From Sphingobacteriia bacterium (lineage in GTDB: Bacteria > Bacteroidota > Bacteroidia > NS11-12g > UBA955): a stretch of 17,788 nucleotides of DNA. The position numbers and the translations under genes were made by a program. The stretch lies in NCBI GenBank assembly GCA_021151535.1, contig JAGKXC010000042.1:1-17788 (forward strand). Direction: 5' to 3'. Under the pieces are notes generated by a model. That model did not search any database. It was not told the DNA's origin and saw nothing but the letters and a program-made list of their open reading frames with translations. Of the stretch, positions 1 through 7,541 are shown one piece after another. The stretch's first letter is position 1. Each line of letters opens with the position of its first letter.

Positions 1-13
1 TTTAACAACTTCG

Positions 14-1843
14 ATGAAATTTTTTATGACACAAGAAGAATTTGAAAAATGGTTAGACGATCAGGTTTCTGCTTACACAGAAACGATGGAAGATATGCAG
101 AATCAATTTCAAGCAATTATTGATGCGGCGCAAGAATCAAAACTTCAGTTGGAGGCGGAAATAGAAGAATGTAGGACTCAGTGTAAGGACAATATGGAAA
201 GTTTGGAGGCTGAATATTCGGAAAAACAGTCAGAACTAATTGAAAATGGCACTGATTTGATATCAAAACTTACAGAATTTGTTGATTCTGGTTCTGAGCA
301 ATTAGAGAGTTTGGAGAAAGTGATTGAGGAGGTGAATGAGAAATTTGAGGCAATTGAAGAATTATTGGAAGACTCTCAAAAGAACTCAAATCAAATTGAG
401 GAATATGAAAAAGATACTCAGCAGTTTATTGCTGATATTTCTAAGAATAAGGAGGAATCTGAAGAGTTATTAGGAAAGATTGGAGATGATAAAGAGGAGA
501 GTGAGAAGTTCTTGAAGGATATAATGGAGTTTTTGGAAAAATCAGAGCATACGTTTGAAGAAATCGAGGAGATTGAAGAGAATGCGAAGCGAGAATTAGC
601 CGAGATTGAAGAGATAGAAGAACAAGCGAAACAAGAATTTGCTGAAATAGAACAAATAGAGGAAAACGCACAGCGTGAGTATGCTGAGATTTTAACATGT
701 AAGCAAGATTCCTTGGCAATACAAAAGGAAATTGAACAAATTGAAACAGATTCTAGTAGCTTAAAAGCGGAGATTGAACAATTGAAGGCAGATGCTACTG
801 TTTTGCATAATGATATAGAGGAATTAAAGAAGGAGTCTGCTGATTTACATGGGGAGATAGAGAAGTTGAAGGAGGAAACGGATGACTTTAAATCGAGCGC
901 GGAGGAGTCGGCCAAACAGGCCACTCAATGTGAGGCGGAAGCACAGGGTGCTGCGGAACAGGCTCAATCTTCGGCTGGACAGGCTGAATCGGCCGCTGGA
1001 CAAGCCCAAGGTGCTGCCTCTGAAGCCCAGTCGGAAATTCAAGGATTCCATGATTCAGCAGTCTCATGTTTGGAGTTGATTAATGGAATTCATGATGAAT
1101 GCACAAGTTTGTTGGAGCAAATCACACAAATCCATGTAGGAGCCACTGAGATTTTTGAAGCACTTCAACAGTTATATAATGAATGTGAGGCAATTGCCGC
1201 TGAAATATATAACATATTTAATAGCTGTAAAGACGTGTATAACCAATTGGTAGAATTGGTAGATGAGTTAGATACGTATATTGATAGTCTGCAATCTAAG
1301 CAAGAAACATTGGATCAATTGGTTTCTCAAACAGAGGAGGCAATGGGTTCACTTAGTGAAATTATTTCCAAAATAGACGAAATTGTAGATAAAATTAAAG
1401 AAAATGAGAAAGCGGTTGAGGATGCGGAAAAATCAGCTTCAGAAACCTTGGAACTACTAAAAGAAATCATGGATGAAGCTAAGAAATGCCAAGAAGCAGG
1501 TTGTGAAGCTGCGGGTAAAATTGGAGAATGTGAGGAGAATGCATCTAAACTATTAGAATTAATTACTACTTATCATGAATCAAGTGAAGGCATATTAAAA
1601 GAATTGGATTCACTATTAACGGATTCTAAAAAGCAGGCAGAAGACGTTTTAGAAGAAATTTCCGATGAGAAATCCAAAGCAGAGGAAATAATTAAAGAAA
1701 TTTCAGAAAATGAAAAATCATCTGCAGATAGTGCAAAAGAAGCTGAAAGAAATTGCTCAGATGCGGAAAAATCTGCGGAAAGAGCGAAGGATTACGCAGA
1801 TGACGCCGCTGAGGCAGCTAGGAATGCTAGAAATAGTTTTTAA
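14..1843 (+). CDS. Long acidic coiled-coil protein, no catalytic domain seen
   Basis: The predicted protein has 609 residues and no signal peptide or membrane segment, so it is probably cytoplasmic. Nearly all of it is Glu/Lys/Ala/Ser-rich heptad sequence. Residues 182-223 are three near-identical 14-residue repeats (core AEIEEIEE). Residues 250-292 form a regular leucine heptad (LKAEIEQL and onward). Residues 297-340 are Ala/Gln/Ser-rich heptads, 352-420 carry scattered Cys, and 568-609 is another Ala-rich segment ending in Phe. The leucine-heptad part and the Ala-rich tail ending in Phe resemble the 306-residue protein encoded at 2370-3290, so the two are probably paralogous. There is no Walker motif or SMC hinge. 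The reading frame is open to the window edge upstream of the ATG, so the gene could start earlier; a second ATG lies at 26. The function is not recognisable; a structural or scaffold role is an inference. Confidence 0.85.
   Translation: MKFFMTQEEFEKWLDDQVSAYTETMEDMQNQFQAIIDAAQESKLQLEAEIEECRTQCKDNMESLEAEYSEKQSELIENGTDLISKLTEFVDSGSEQLESLEKVIEEVNEKFEAIEELLEDSQKNSNQIEEYEKDTQQFIADISKNKEESEELLGKIGDDKEESEKFLKDIMEFLEKSEHTFEEIEEIEENAKRELAEIEEIEEQAKQEFAEIEQIEENAQREYAEILTCKQDSLAIQKEIEQIETDSSSLKAEIEQLKADATVLHNDIEELKKESADLHGEIEKLKEETDDFKSSAEESAKQATQCEAEAQGAAEQAQSSAGQAESAAGQAQGAASEAQSEIQGFHDSAVSCLELINGIHDECTSLLEQITQIHVGATEIFEALQQLYNECEAIAAEIYNIFNSCKDVYNQLVELVDELDTYIDSLQSKQETLDQLVSQTEEAMGSLSEIISKIDEIVDKIKENEKAVEDAEKSASETLELLKEIMDEAKKCQEAGCEAAGKIGECEENASKLLELITTYHESSEGILKELDSLLTDSKKQAEDVLEEISDEKSKAEEIIKEISENEKSSADSAKEAERNCSDAEKSAERAKDYADDAAEAARNARNSF
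557..682 (+). repeat. Three tandem 42-bp (14-residue) coding repeats
   Basis: Within the long coiled-coil gene, residues 182-195, 196-209 and 210-223 are successive copies of a 14-residue unit with core (A/E)EIE(E/Q)IEE(N/Q)A(K/Q)(R/Q)E followed by L, F or Y. Fourteen residues are exactly two heptads, so copy-number changes would keep the coiled-coil register. Confidence 0.8.
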
Positions 1844-1853
1844 TTAAGAGAAC

Positions 1854-2273
1854 ATGGAAAAAAACATTAATTCAACAGAATTTGGCTCCTCTGGAGGGAT
1901 GGTGATAAATGCAAACGACGATAGTTTGACTGCAGTGAAAGAGCATTCAAATTATATTGTGGAACGAGTAAAATCAACCGCAGAGAAAGTGGGAATTCAA
2001 ATTGCATTTTCAACTAAAACCAAAATTGTTAAGGAAAAAAAGTTATCAGGGAATCGGAAATTTGTTAAATATGAAAACAAGGTAAATGTTCAATTCATGG
2101 ATGATAAATTCAATAGTGAAAAGCTTGAGCTTGAAGATCAGTATAACAATGGCAATTCATCGGTAATTGATTTTGTTAAGGGTAAAATTCGGGGATGTGT
2201 TCAAAAAGACATTAAATCTGTTACAGATCCAAGTAGCCTAAGTAAACCCGCTTGTATGTGTGTTCGGGGCTAA
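1854..2273 (+). CDS. Small protein of unknown function
   Basis: This 139-residue protein starts 10 bases after the stop of the long coiled-coil gene and ends directly before a strong terminator, so the two are very probably co-transcribed. It has no signal peptide or membrane helix. A Gly/Ser-rich start (residues 10-15) leads into a mixed region with a basic stretch (KTKIVKEKKL, about 56-64) and acidic residues after 82. Cys115 is isolated, and the C-terminus holds a CxC pair (Cys134, Cys136) four residues from the end. I do not recognise the family. Given its position it may be a partner of the coiled-coil protein; that is inference from operon context only. Confidence 0.75.
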   Translation: MEKNINSTEFGSSGGMVINANDDSLTAVKEHSNYIVERVKSTAEKVGIQIAFSTKTKIVKEKKLSGNRKFVKYENKVNVQFMDDKFNSEKLELEDQYNNGNSSVIDFVKGKIRGCVQKDIKSVTDPSSLSKPACMCVRG

Positions 2274-2307
2274 TAACAAAAGGGTTGGAAATCCAACCCT
2301 TTTGTTA
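2274..2307. terminator. Bidirectional Rho-independent terminator between convergent genes
   Basis: A perfect inverted repeat has 16-base arms (2274-2289 and 2292-2307), with GGGTTGG/CCAACCC at the top of the stem, A-run on the left and T-run on the right. It starts one base after the stop of the small + strand gene and lies 62 bases beyond the stop of the - strand coiled-coil gene. The A and T flanks allow termination from both sides. The rest of the 96-base gap shows nothing. Confidence 0.88.
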
Positions 2308-2369
2308 ACTAATATGAACTATACAATTTAAAATTGTCAGAATAGATTTAAGAAAACCTACTCTGAACC

Positions 2370-3290
2370 TTAAAATCCACCAATTCTAGAAGCCGCCATC
2401 TGCGCCTCTCTTGCCGCTGATTCCGCTCTGCTTTCAGCTGCCTCTGCGCTATCTGCACTTTGTTTCGCATCTCTTGCATCGGCAGAAGCTGTTTTTTCTA
2501 AGTCGGAAATTTCTCTGGTTGTACTCTCCGCATCTTTATGCAATGACTCGATTTGTGAAAGTAAATTATCGCAATCACTTTTTAAGGTTTCACAATCATC
2601 TTTCAGTGTAGAACATTCATTTTTCAAATCTGTACAATTATCTCTTAAACCAATATTCTCATCTCTTAAACTTGTGCATTCATCTGTTAATGAAACGCAG
2701 TTGGCTTTCAAATCTTCAATATCTACTTTTAAGCTCTCAGAGTCAGAACGCAAATCTTCAATCTCAGCTTTTAATTGTTGAATTATACCTAACAATTCTC
2801 GAGATTGGCTTTCGTAATCAGTTACAGTGTTTAATAAGGATTCAACCTGATTCCTCATGTCTTCACTTTGCGATTTTAATTCTGCAATATTGTCAGAATC
2901 CTTCTCTGCATTGGTTTTGAAATTGGAAATATCTTCAAAAGCAGAATTACTGTCGTCTCTTACTTTCTCAATGTCTTGCAAACTATCTTCAATTGACTTT
3001 TGCGAGGTTTGGATAAAATCATTAAACTCAGATTGGGATTGATTCGCATCTTCAACGATTGCATTCAATTTGTCGGCATTTTCTGAAGCAATCTCTTGAG
3101 CAGAAGTAATCTCCTGAAGTTGCATTTCAGATTGTTGTACCAAATCTTGCAGTTGAGATTGCGTTTCTGATTCGAGTGTTTGAATGCGGTCTACGCTTTC
3201 TGTAACTTGATCTTCACTTTGGGAAACAAAAGAATTGAAATTCTCTAGTTTTTCTTGAAAATCGGCGATAATAGAATTGGACTGATCCAT
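2370..3290 (-). CDS. Coiled-coil protein with a leucine/cysteine heptad ladder
   Basis: The 306-residue protein has no signal peptide or membrane helix and is probably cytoplasmic. It is coiled coil almost throughout. Leu recurs every seven residues without a break from 173 to 250 (12 leucines). The residue four places after each Leu is Ile177, Ser184, Ile191, Cys198, Cys205, Asn212, Cys219, Cys226, Cys233, Cys240, Ile247, Ala254. With Leu at position d, the cysteines fall at core position a. Residues 268-300 are Ala/Ser-rich heptads and the protein ends in GGF. The segment around 173-195 (LKAEIEDL) resembles residues 250-272 of the 609-residue coiled-coil protein encoded convergently. It lies downstream of the Hsp70 gene on the same strand, but a candidate operator and promoter between them suggest its own transcription. 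Function unknown. Confidence 0.87.
   Translation of the reverse strand: MDQSNSIIADFQEKLENFNSFVSQSEDQVTESVDRIQTLESETQSQLQDLVQQSEMQLQEITSAQEIASENADKLNAIVEDANQSQSEFNDFIQTSQKSIEDSLQDIEKVRDDSNSAFEDISNFKTNAEKDSDNIAELKSQSEDMRNQVESLLNTVTDYESQSRELLGIIQQLKAEIEDLRSDSESLKVDIEDLKANCVSLTDECTSLRDENIGLRDNCTDLKNECSTLKDDCETLKSDCDNLLSQIESLHKDAESTTREISDLEKTASADARDAKQSADSAEAAESRAESAAREAQMAASRIGGF
2541..2774 (-). repeat. Twelve-heptad leucine zipper with cysteine core
   Basis: Codons 173-250 of the 306-residue coiled-coil protein encode Leu at every seventh residue. Within this, 2571-2699 encodes residues 198-240, where six of seven successive a positions are Cys and the seventh is Asn212. The unit has the form L-(K/R/T)-x-x-C-x-x. 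Confidence 0.85.
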
Positions 3291-3309
3291 AGTTGAATTT
3301 TTGTTATTT

Positions 3310-3318
3310 CAAAATTTA
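3310..3318 (-). promoter_or_regulatory. Possible -7 element of the 306-residue coiled-coil gene
   Basis: On the - strand this reads TAAATTTTG, one base longer than the Bacteroidota consensus TAnnTTTG, 20 bases before the ATG. No good -33 TTG was found at the right distance; the TACC palindrome sits about 37 bases upstream of its last G, which would suit an activator-dependent promoter. Confidence 0.35.
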
Positions 3319-3339
3319 AAAAAATCGCCCTAACCTATA

Positions 3340-3355
3340 TACCCAAAAATTGGTA
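3340..3355. promoter_or_regulatory. TACC-N8-GGTA operator candidate (copy 1)
   Basis: This 16-base inverted repeat (TACC, eight bases, GGTA) begins three bases beyond the Hsp70 stop codon and lies 50 bases upstream of the ATG of the cysteine-ladder coiled-coil gene. The same arms with the same spacing occur at 7510-7525 and 10580-10595. NarL/FixJ-type response regulators are known to bind inverted TACC-starting heptamers separated by two bases, which is a 16-base site of this shape, and such a regulator is encoded at 9874-10518. Confidence 0.6.
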
Positions 3356-3357
3356 TT

Positions 3358-4881
3358 TTATACGATGTTATTAATGATTGTACTATCAATTAATCTTTTT
3401 TGTTTGGTTAGATAATTATCTAGTTCATCATCCACGCCAAAAGATTGTTCAATTTCTTGCCCTGTGTTTGGATCAAATGCGGTAATCAAAACAACGCCAT
3501 CTTCTGTGTTTGTAATAGAGACTTCAATGGGATAGTTAACCCGATTGTTGTGAATGGGTCCAATGTTCACTTTTCCTATAAAATGAATTGCGGATTTTTC
3601 ATTATCGTATTGATATACTTCTAATTCAATATGAGTTTGATTAGCGCTGCTTGTATAATAAGTTCTCGTTGCTTTAACGGGAAGAGGTAGATTTTTCCTT
3701 ATTAATGTGTCATATTGAATGGTTCTAGATTCCGGATCGATGGTTTTAATTCCAATATTGTACCCCGTAATTCCCATAAATTCAGGTGGGATATTATATA
3801 ATTCAGCACTTCCAGAAATTTGTGCCCCGTATATGCTGGCTCCAAATGCCACGGCTTTCATTGGCTCGTGATACATAAGTTGTTGATTGGGTGCGGTGAA
3901 AATTTCTTTTAATCTTTCCCTTACATAGGGGATCATGGAAGAGCCACCAACCAACAAAATGGTATTTACATCTGTGGGTTTTAAAGATGCGCCTTTGATG
4001 CATCGAAGCGTAGATTCGATGGTTTGGTCAATGGCATGTTGAATACTGCTTTCAAAGGTTTTACGGTTGAAAATTATCTCAATAACGCTATCGCCCAAAA
4101 TAATTGTTTTTCTGATGATCGACGCTTGCGGCATGGATAATTCAATCTTTACTTCTTCCGAAATTTTGCGAAGTTGCAACAGATTGATGGCATTTAATTC
4201 TAGTTCTCTGCCTTTGATTTTATGGAATTGATGCAAAATATATTCGCCAATTTTTTCGTCAAATTCTTTCCCCCCTAGATCTGTAATTCCCTCTTTTGCT
4301 AACACATAGGTGCCATTGCCGTCCATACTTAACAAGGTGGAGTCAAATGTGCCTCCGCCCAAATCGTACACCAACACAATTTTATCCAAAACCTTGTTAA
4401 CTACCGTATAATGTAATGCCGCCGCTACAGGCTCTTCTACCAAACCAAGAATGGGTAAATCGGCTAAAGCGCCTGCATTGAGAACACATTTTCTTTGGTT
4501 ATCGGTAAAATGGGCAGGCACTGTGATTACAGCTCCAGTTATTTCCGTAGGATCAAAATGTTCGAAATCGTTTTTAATTTTCTTAAGAATTAGTGCACCA
4601 AGCGTCTCGGGATACCAAGGCTGTTGATTCCTGTCGTAAGAAACAGGTTTCGGAGTTCCAAAATTTCGCTTAAAAAAGCGTTGAACAGGCAACTCTGGGT
4701 TTTGGGCGATTAAATCTTCAGCCATATTTCCCACAATTGCCGAACGATCAGCCAAATGAACTACAGATGGAGTGGCAAAATAATCTTGATCACTTGCGTC
4801 CGGCACCAATATGGGTCTGCCATCTAATCCAAGTTTAGAACCCAAAGAAAATGTTGTACCTAAATCAATCCCAATGATCAT
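3358..4881 (-). CDS. Short Hsp70-family (DnaK-like) chaperone lacking the lid
   Basis: This 507-residue ATP-dependent chaperone has a complete actin-like ATPase domain. Phosphate loop 1 is GIDLGTTFS (residues 4-12), followed by VITVPAHFTDNQR (118-130), the EEPVAAALHY connector (149-158), phosphate loop 2 VYDLGGGTFD (171-180) and the adenosine motif LLVGGSSMIP (309-318). A beta-type substrate-binding region follows at about 372-485. DnaK is about 130 residues longer; the helical lid and acidic tail are missing here. The hydrophobic DVLLLD-type linker, needed for interdomain coupling in DnaK, is replaced by SAELYNIPP (358-366). The ATG overlaps the stop of the 577-residue gene by four bases, so translation is probably coupled. 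It is presumably not the housekeeping DnaK but a specialised partner of the J-like and membrane proteins of this operon, and possibly of the coiled-coil proteins. Confidence 0.93.
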   Translation of the reverse strand: MIIGIDLGTTFSLGSKLGLDGRPILVPDASDQDYFATPSVVHLADRSAIVGNMAEDLIAQNPELPVQRFFKRNFGTPKPVSYDRNQQPWYPETLGALILKKIKNDFEHFDPTEITGAVITVPAHFTDNQRKCVLNAGALADLPILGLVEEPVAAALHYTVVNKVLDKIVLVYDLGGGTFDSTLLSMDGNGTYVLAKEGITDLGGKEFDEKIGEYILHQFHKIKGRELELNAINLLQLRKISEEVKIELSMPQASIIRKTIILGDSVIEIIFNRKTFESSIQHAIDQTIESTLRCIKGASLKPTDVNTILLVGGSSMIPYVRERLKEIFTAPNQQLMYHEPMKAVAFGASIYGAQISGSAELYNIPPEFMGITGYNIGIKTIDPESRTIQYDTLIRKNLPLPVKATRTYYTSSANQTHIELEVYQYDNEKSAIHFIGKVNIGPIHNNRVNYPIEVSITNTEDGVVLITAFDPNTGQEIEQSFGVDDELDNYLTKQKRLIDSTIINNIV

Positions 4882-6611
4882 ACTTTTCTTCTTTCTTCTC
4901 TTTCATTTCTAAGAATATTGCTATAACTGGATTGCAAATCAGAAATGGTGCGTGAAAGGTTTCGTTCCAATGGTTGGAAATTTCTTGATGCAGACTCTAA
5001 TTTCCTTTCATTTTGATCATAGGTAGAAATAAGTCTCTGGTTTTTCTTTTTCTCTTCATCAGATTGTGTTAATTGATTCTGAGAATAAGATTTTAATTGA
5101 TTTTCAACCTCTTGTGAAATATTTTGCAATTGGGTTTTGAAATGGTCTGTTAAGGTTTTGAGCCAATATCTCTGCACATCTGAACCAACATCTTTAACAA
5201 AATTGATCATGGCTTCTGTAACTTTCTTCTGCTCCTTTTCTTCGTTTTCAAGCCTTTCCTTATTTACATTTTTATGTACGTTTAACACCCCAATTCCAAG
5301 TAAAACAATAGATAAAGGAAGTGAAACATACTGATATTGTTTGATTACACTTGAAACACCAAACATGGATAAGAACATAAAAAATGTCATTTGGAACTTT
5401 CTCGCCGCATTGAAGTATTCCATCGGACCTTTGAGAGCTGCGATTCCTGAATAATTGGGCGATTTGCTTCGTGTATAATGCAAGATTTGCTGAAAATCTG
5501 ATTCTGTTAGGTATTTAATATTTGATTTTTGGTATATGTAATTGTGTTTTTTAAATACTGCCTCAATATCTTTCTCTATCTGATGGAGAGAGTCTAATTG
5601 AATTCCTATATCCGTGATAAAACGTTTTAAAAGTACCTTTTCAAGATCATTTTTGAATTCTGATAAATAGTGCTCGTCAATTACCAATTCAATATTTTTG
5701 ATTTTTACAACTTCCGCGATGGGGATAGAATCTTCATTGAGTTGATTGAGTAACATTAAGAATTCAGAATTTCCGATGCTTAAGAACTGCTCATAATTAC
5801 TGTTGATGCTTTTATCGTAATGGTTGTTGTATTGAACAACAATGTTTTTTATGGATTGGATAATTTCTGAAGGGTTGAAGCTTCTAGAATCGCCAATGGT
5901 TGTAAGCCTTTGTTGAATTAAATTTTTCTTGGATTTGGAGTTTTTTAACTCTTGTTTTAGTAAAGTACTGCCCGCGCTTAGTATTTTTTGGATTTTATTA
6001 AATGCAATTCTGGTTTGATACAAACTTCGTTTTTCCGAATTGCAATTTGTTAATATCTCTATGATGTTGTTTGGGCACTCTTTAAAGGAATCCATTTGTA
6101 GCACATCCTTGCCTAACTCACGAATAAAGCCAGCGGGGTAATGCGATTCGTTGGTGATGATTATCCACTGGAAATCTTCAATACTCAATCTAATATGGTC
6201 AACTTCAGATTCTGAAACTAAGCTGTTTGTATGAATAATGAGAATTCCAGATTTGATTTGATGTAGTTGTTTGGGTGGGTATTGCTCAATGTTAGAAACT
6301 GAAAGTTGGAAGTTGGTATCAGGAATTTCGATTTCGATTTGCGTATTGTCTTTCAGTAAGTTAAAATGATTTTCGTTTAATTGAACAGGCAAACATTGTT
6401 GGATTATTTGATTTGTTTCAACGAGATTTTGATCCTGAAATTGGATAAATAAATCAATATCATTAGACAAATATTCGTTTGCAGTTGCAATGGCATTCAA
6501 ATCTTCAAGTAAATTAAAAAGTGTAGCCTGAAGCCCATTCTCATTAATAACTTGAGAGATTTCAGCTATGCTTTTAATATACTGAGCATGGAATAAATTT
6601 TTCAATTTCAT
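4878..6611 (-). CDS. Membrane-hairpin coiled-coil protein, possible degenerate dynamin-like protein
   Basis: The 577-residue protein sits between the J-like and Hsp70 genes: one base after the J-like stop, and ATGA overlap with Hsp70. It has no signal peptide. Two adjacent hydrophobic segments (about 408-424 and 428-446) form a hairpin flanked by basic residues, followed by a long charged coiled coil (450-577). The N-terminal part is mixed alpha/beta. Residues 122-127 (GILIIH) followed by a Ser/Glu loop, and 148-156 (QWIIITNES), resemble the strands before a switch region and the NKxD strand of a dynamin-like GTPase. No P-loop GxxxxGK(S/T), DxPG or true NKxD is present. The architecture (N-terminal GTPase-like part, helices, paddle-like hairpin, helical tail) is therefore dynamin-like by shape only. 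It could equally be an unrelated membrane scaffold. Confidence 0.85.
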   Translation of the reverse strand: MKLKNLFHAQYIKSIAEISQVINENGLQATLFNLLEDLNAIATANEYLSNDIDLFIQFQDQNLVETNQIIQQCLPVQLNENHFNLLKDNTQIEIEIPDTNFQLSVSNIEQYPPKQLHQIKSGILIIHTNSLVSESEVDHIRLSIEDFQWIIITNESHYPAGFIRELGKDVLQMDSFKECPNNIIEILTNCNSEKRSLYQTRIAFNKIQKILSAGSTLLKQELKNSKSKKNLIQQRLTTIGDSRSFNPSEIIQSIKNIVVQYNNHYDKSINSNYEQFLSIGNSEFLMLLNQLNEDSIPIAEVVKIKNIELVIDEHYLSEFKNDLEKVLLKRFITDIGIQLDSLHQIEKDIEAVFKKHNYIYQKSNIKYLTESDFQQILHYTRSKSPNYSGIAALKGPMEYFNAARKFQMTFFMFLSMFGVSSVIKQYQYVSLPLSIVLLGIGVLNVHKNVNKERLENEEKEQKKVTEAMINFVKDVGSDVQRYWLKTLTDHFKTQLQNISQEVENQLKSYSQNQLTQSDEEKKKNQRLISTYDQNERKLESASRNFQPLERNLSRTISDLQSSYSNILRNEREERRKV

Positions 6612-6612
6612 C

Positions 6613-7452
6613 CTATTGCGTGATTACGAGTTTATTTTCTTTCCATTCATGCAACCATATTCCTGAGTAAGCTTGGATTGGATTTAAGGGAACTTTCGAG
6701 ATTGGATCAATCGAATAAACGATCAACCCATAAGACAAAACGCTTCCATCCCAGACTAATTTGCCTTCCTTGTATTGGTCGAAGTTTACGGATTTACCTG
6801 GTTCTATATAAACTACATCATTTCCAACAAAACGTACCAATTCATTTTTTTCATCTAAGTAAGTTACTCGCAATGCGGCAATGGCAATTTCTTTGTTTAA
6901 TTGGTTCTCAATTTTCATTTTGCCATTCTTCAAAAAATCTCTATGCTTAAGTAAATCTGCATTCTCATTTTGAACTTTTACCATTTCTTGCACTTCCGTT
7001 TTACCCTGAAAATAAAGCATTACGGCTAAAGTAGTAAGTGCAATTAATACAGCAGTAACACTCACGAAAATTGTTAAACTAATACCTTTGGTAGCCGGTG
7101 GTTTCGCTTTGTTGTTTTTTTGATTAGATTGTGCTTGCTCTTGTTTTAAATTTTTACCAGCAGTAACTTCATTTTTATTGAATTCTTGGTGTGAAACATT
7201 TGAAGTTGGTCTCGAAGATGGCAATGAAGAATTGTCTGCATGACTGGGTTTGCCAATATTGAGCTTTGAATAAGCATCTTCGATCTCTTGGAGGTTTTTT
7301 TGGTAAAGTTTTTTTAGCGCCGGAGTTGGTGCATTTGTGAGTCTAATATTGTAGTCGTCGTATAATTCTTGATAACGTTTCTGAATTTCACTAGGAGTAG
7401 CTTGTTCGTTTAATCCCAATATTTCTAAGGGGTTAACTGTATTTTCTGCCAT
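6613..7452 (-). CDS. Membrane-anchored J-domain-like protein without HPD
   Basis: This first gene of the - strand operon encodes 279 residues from the MAEN start; an upstream ATG at 7476 would add eight. I prefer 7452 because the best -7-like element (7478-7485) would place the transcript start near 7472. Residues 7-65 match the J-domain pattern: PLEILGL, then IQKRYQEL (helix II) and LQEIEDAYSKL (helix IV), but the HPD tripeptide that activates Hsp70 is absent (the region reads ELYDDYNIR). A Ser/Pro/Lys-rich linker (70-120) precedes one transmembrane helix (about 123-148). A short coiled coil and a beta-rich C-terminal domain (180-279) on the far side follow. By orientation the J-like part should be cytoplasmic, next to the Hsp70 of the same operon, and the C-terminus periplasmic. 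It may dock Hsp70 at the membrane or read an envelope signal. Confidence 0.87.
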   Translation of the reverse strand: MAENTVNPLEILGLNEQATPSEIQKRYQELYDDYNIRLTNAPTPALKKLYQKNLQEIEDAYSKLNIGKPSHADNSSLPSSRPTSNVSHQEFNKNEVTAGKNLKQEQAQSNQKNNKAKPPATKGISLTIFVSVTAVLIALTTLAVMLYFQGKTEVQEMVKVQNENADLLKHRDFLKNGKMKIENQLNKEIAIAALRVTYLDEKNELVRFVGNDVVYIEPGKSVNFDQYKEGKLVWDGSVLSYGLIVYSIDPISKVPLNPIQAYSGIWLHEWKENKLVITQ

Positions 7453-7477
7453 AATTTTGGTATGTTTTTGTTTCATT

Positions 7478-7485
7478 CAAATTTC
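7478..7485 (-). promoter_or_regulatory. Possible -7 element of the chaperone operon
   Basis: On the - strand this reads GAAATTTG, one mismatch from TAnnTTTG in the first pair. Its last G lies 39-40 bases from the centre of the TACC palindrome at 7510-7525, close to the 37-38 bases seen at the cysteine-ladder gene. No -33 TTG is well placed. Confidence 0.35.
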
Positions 7486-7509
7486 TGCCTAAAACCACTT
7501 GAAATGACG

Positions 7510-7525
7510 TACCAAATATTTGGTA
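7510..7525. promoter_or_regulatory. TACC-N8-GGTA operator candidate (copy 2), divergent region
   Basis: This is a perfect 16-base palindrome, TACCAAATATTTGGTA, in the intergenic region between the chaperone operon and the barrel/lipoprotein/response-regulator operon. Its centre is about 40 bases from the -7 element of the left operon and 53-54 bases from that of the right one. The same two distances recur at the other two copies, so one site could serve both directions. Confidence 0.65.
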
Positions 7526-7541
7526 TTTTTAGTTTTTGCTA

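Noticed and set aside
557..682. Regular DNA repeats that might suggest a CRISPR array
   Set aside because: The units are contiguous coding repeats without unique spacers and keep the coiled-coil frame.
418..924. 168-residue open frame on the - strand inside the long coiled-coil gene
   Set aside because: Ser/Ile/Phe-rich antisense translation of Glu/Lys heptad codons; no start context, no domain, fully inside a much better + strand gene.
14..3290. Coiled-coil proteins as SMC-type ATPases or phage tail fibres
   Set aside because: No Walker A/B, hinge or ABC signature, and no phage structural or mobility genes nearby.
7080..7100. TACC and GGTA close together (spacer of three) in the J-like gene
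   Set aside because: Spacing differs from the three intergenic copies and the site is in coding sequence.
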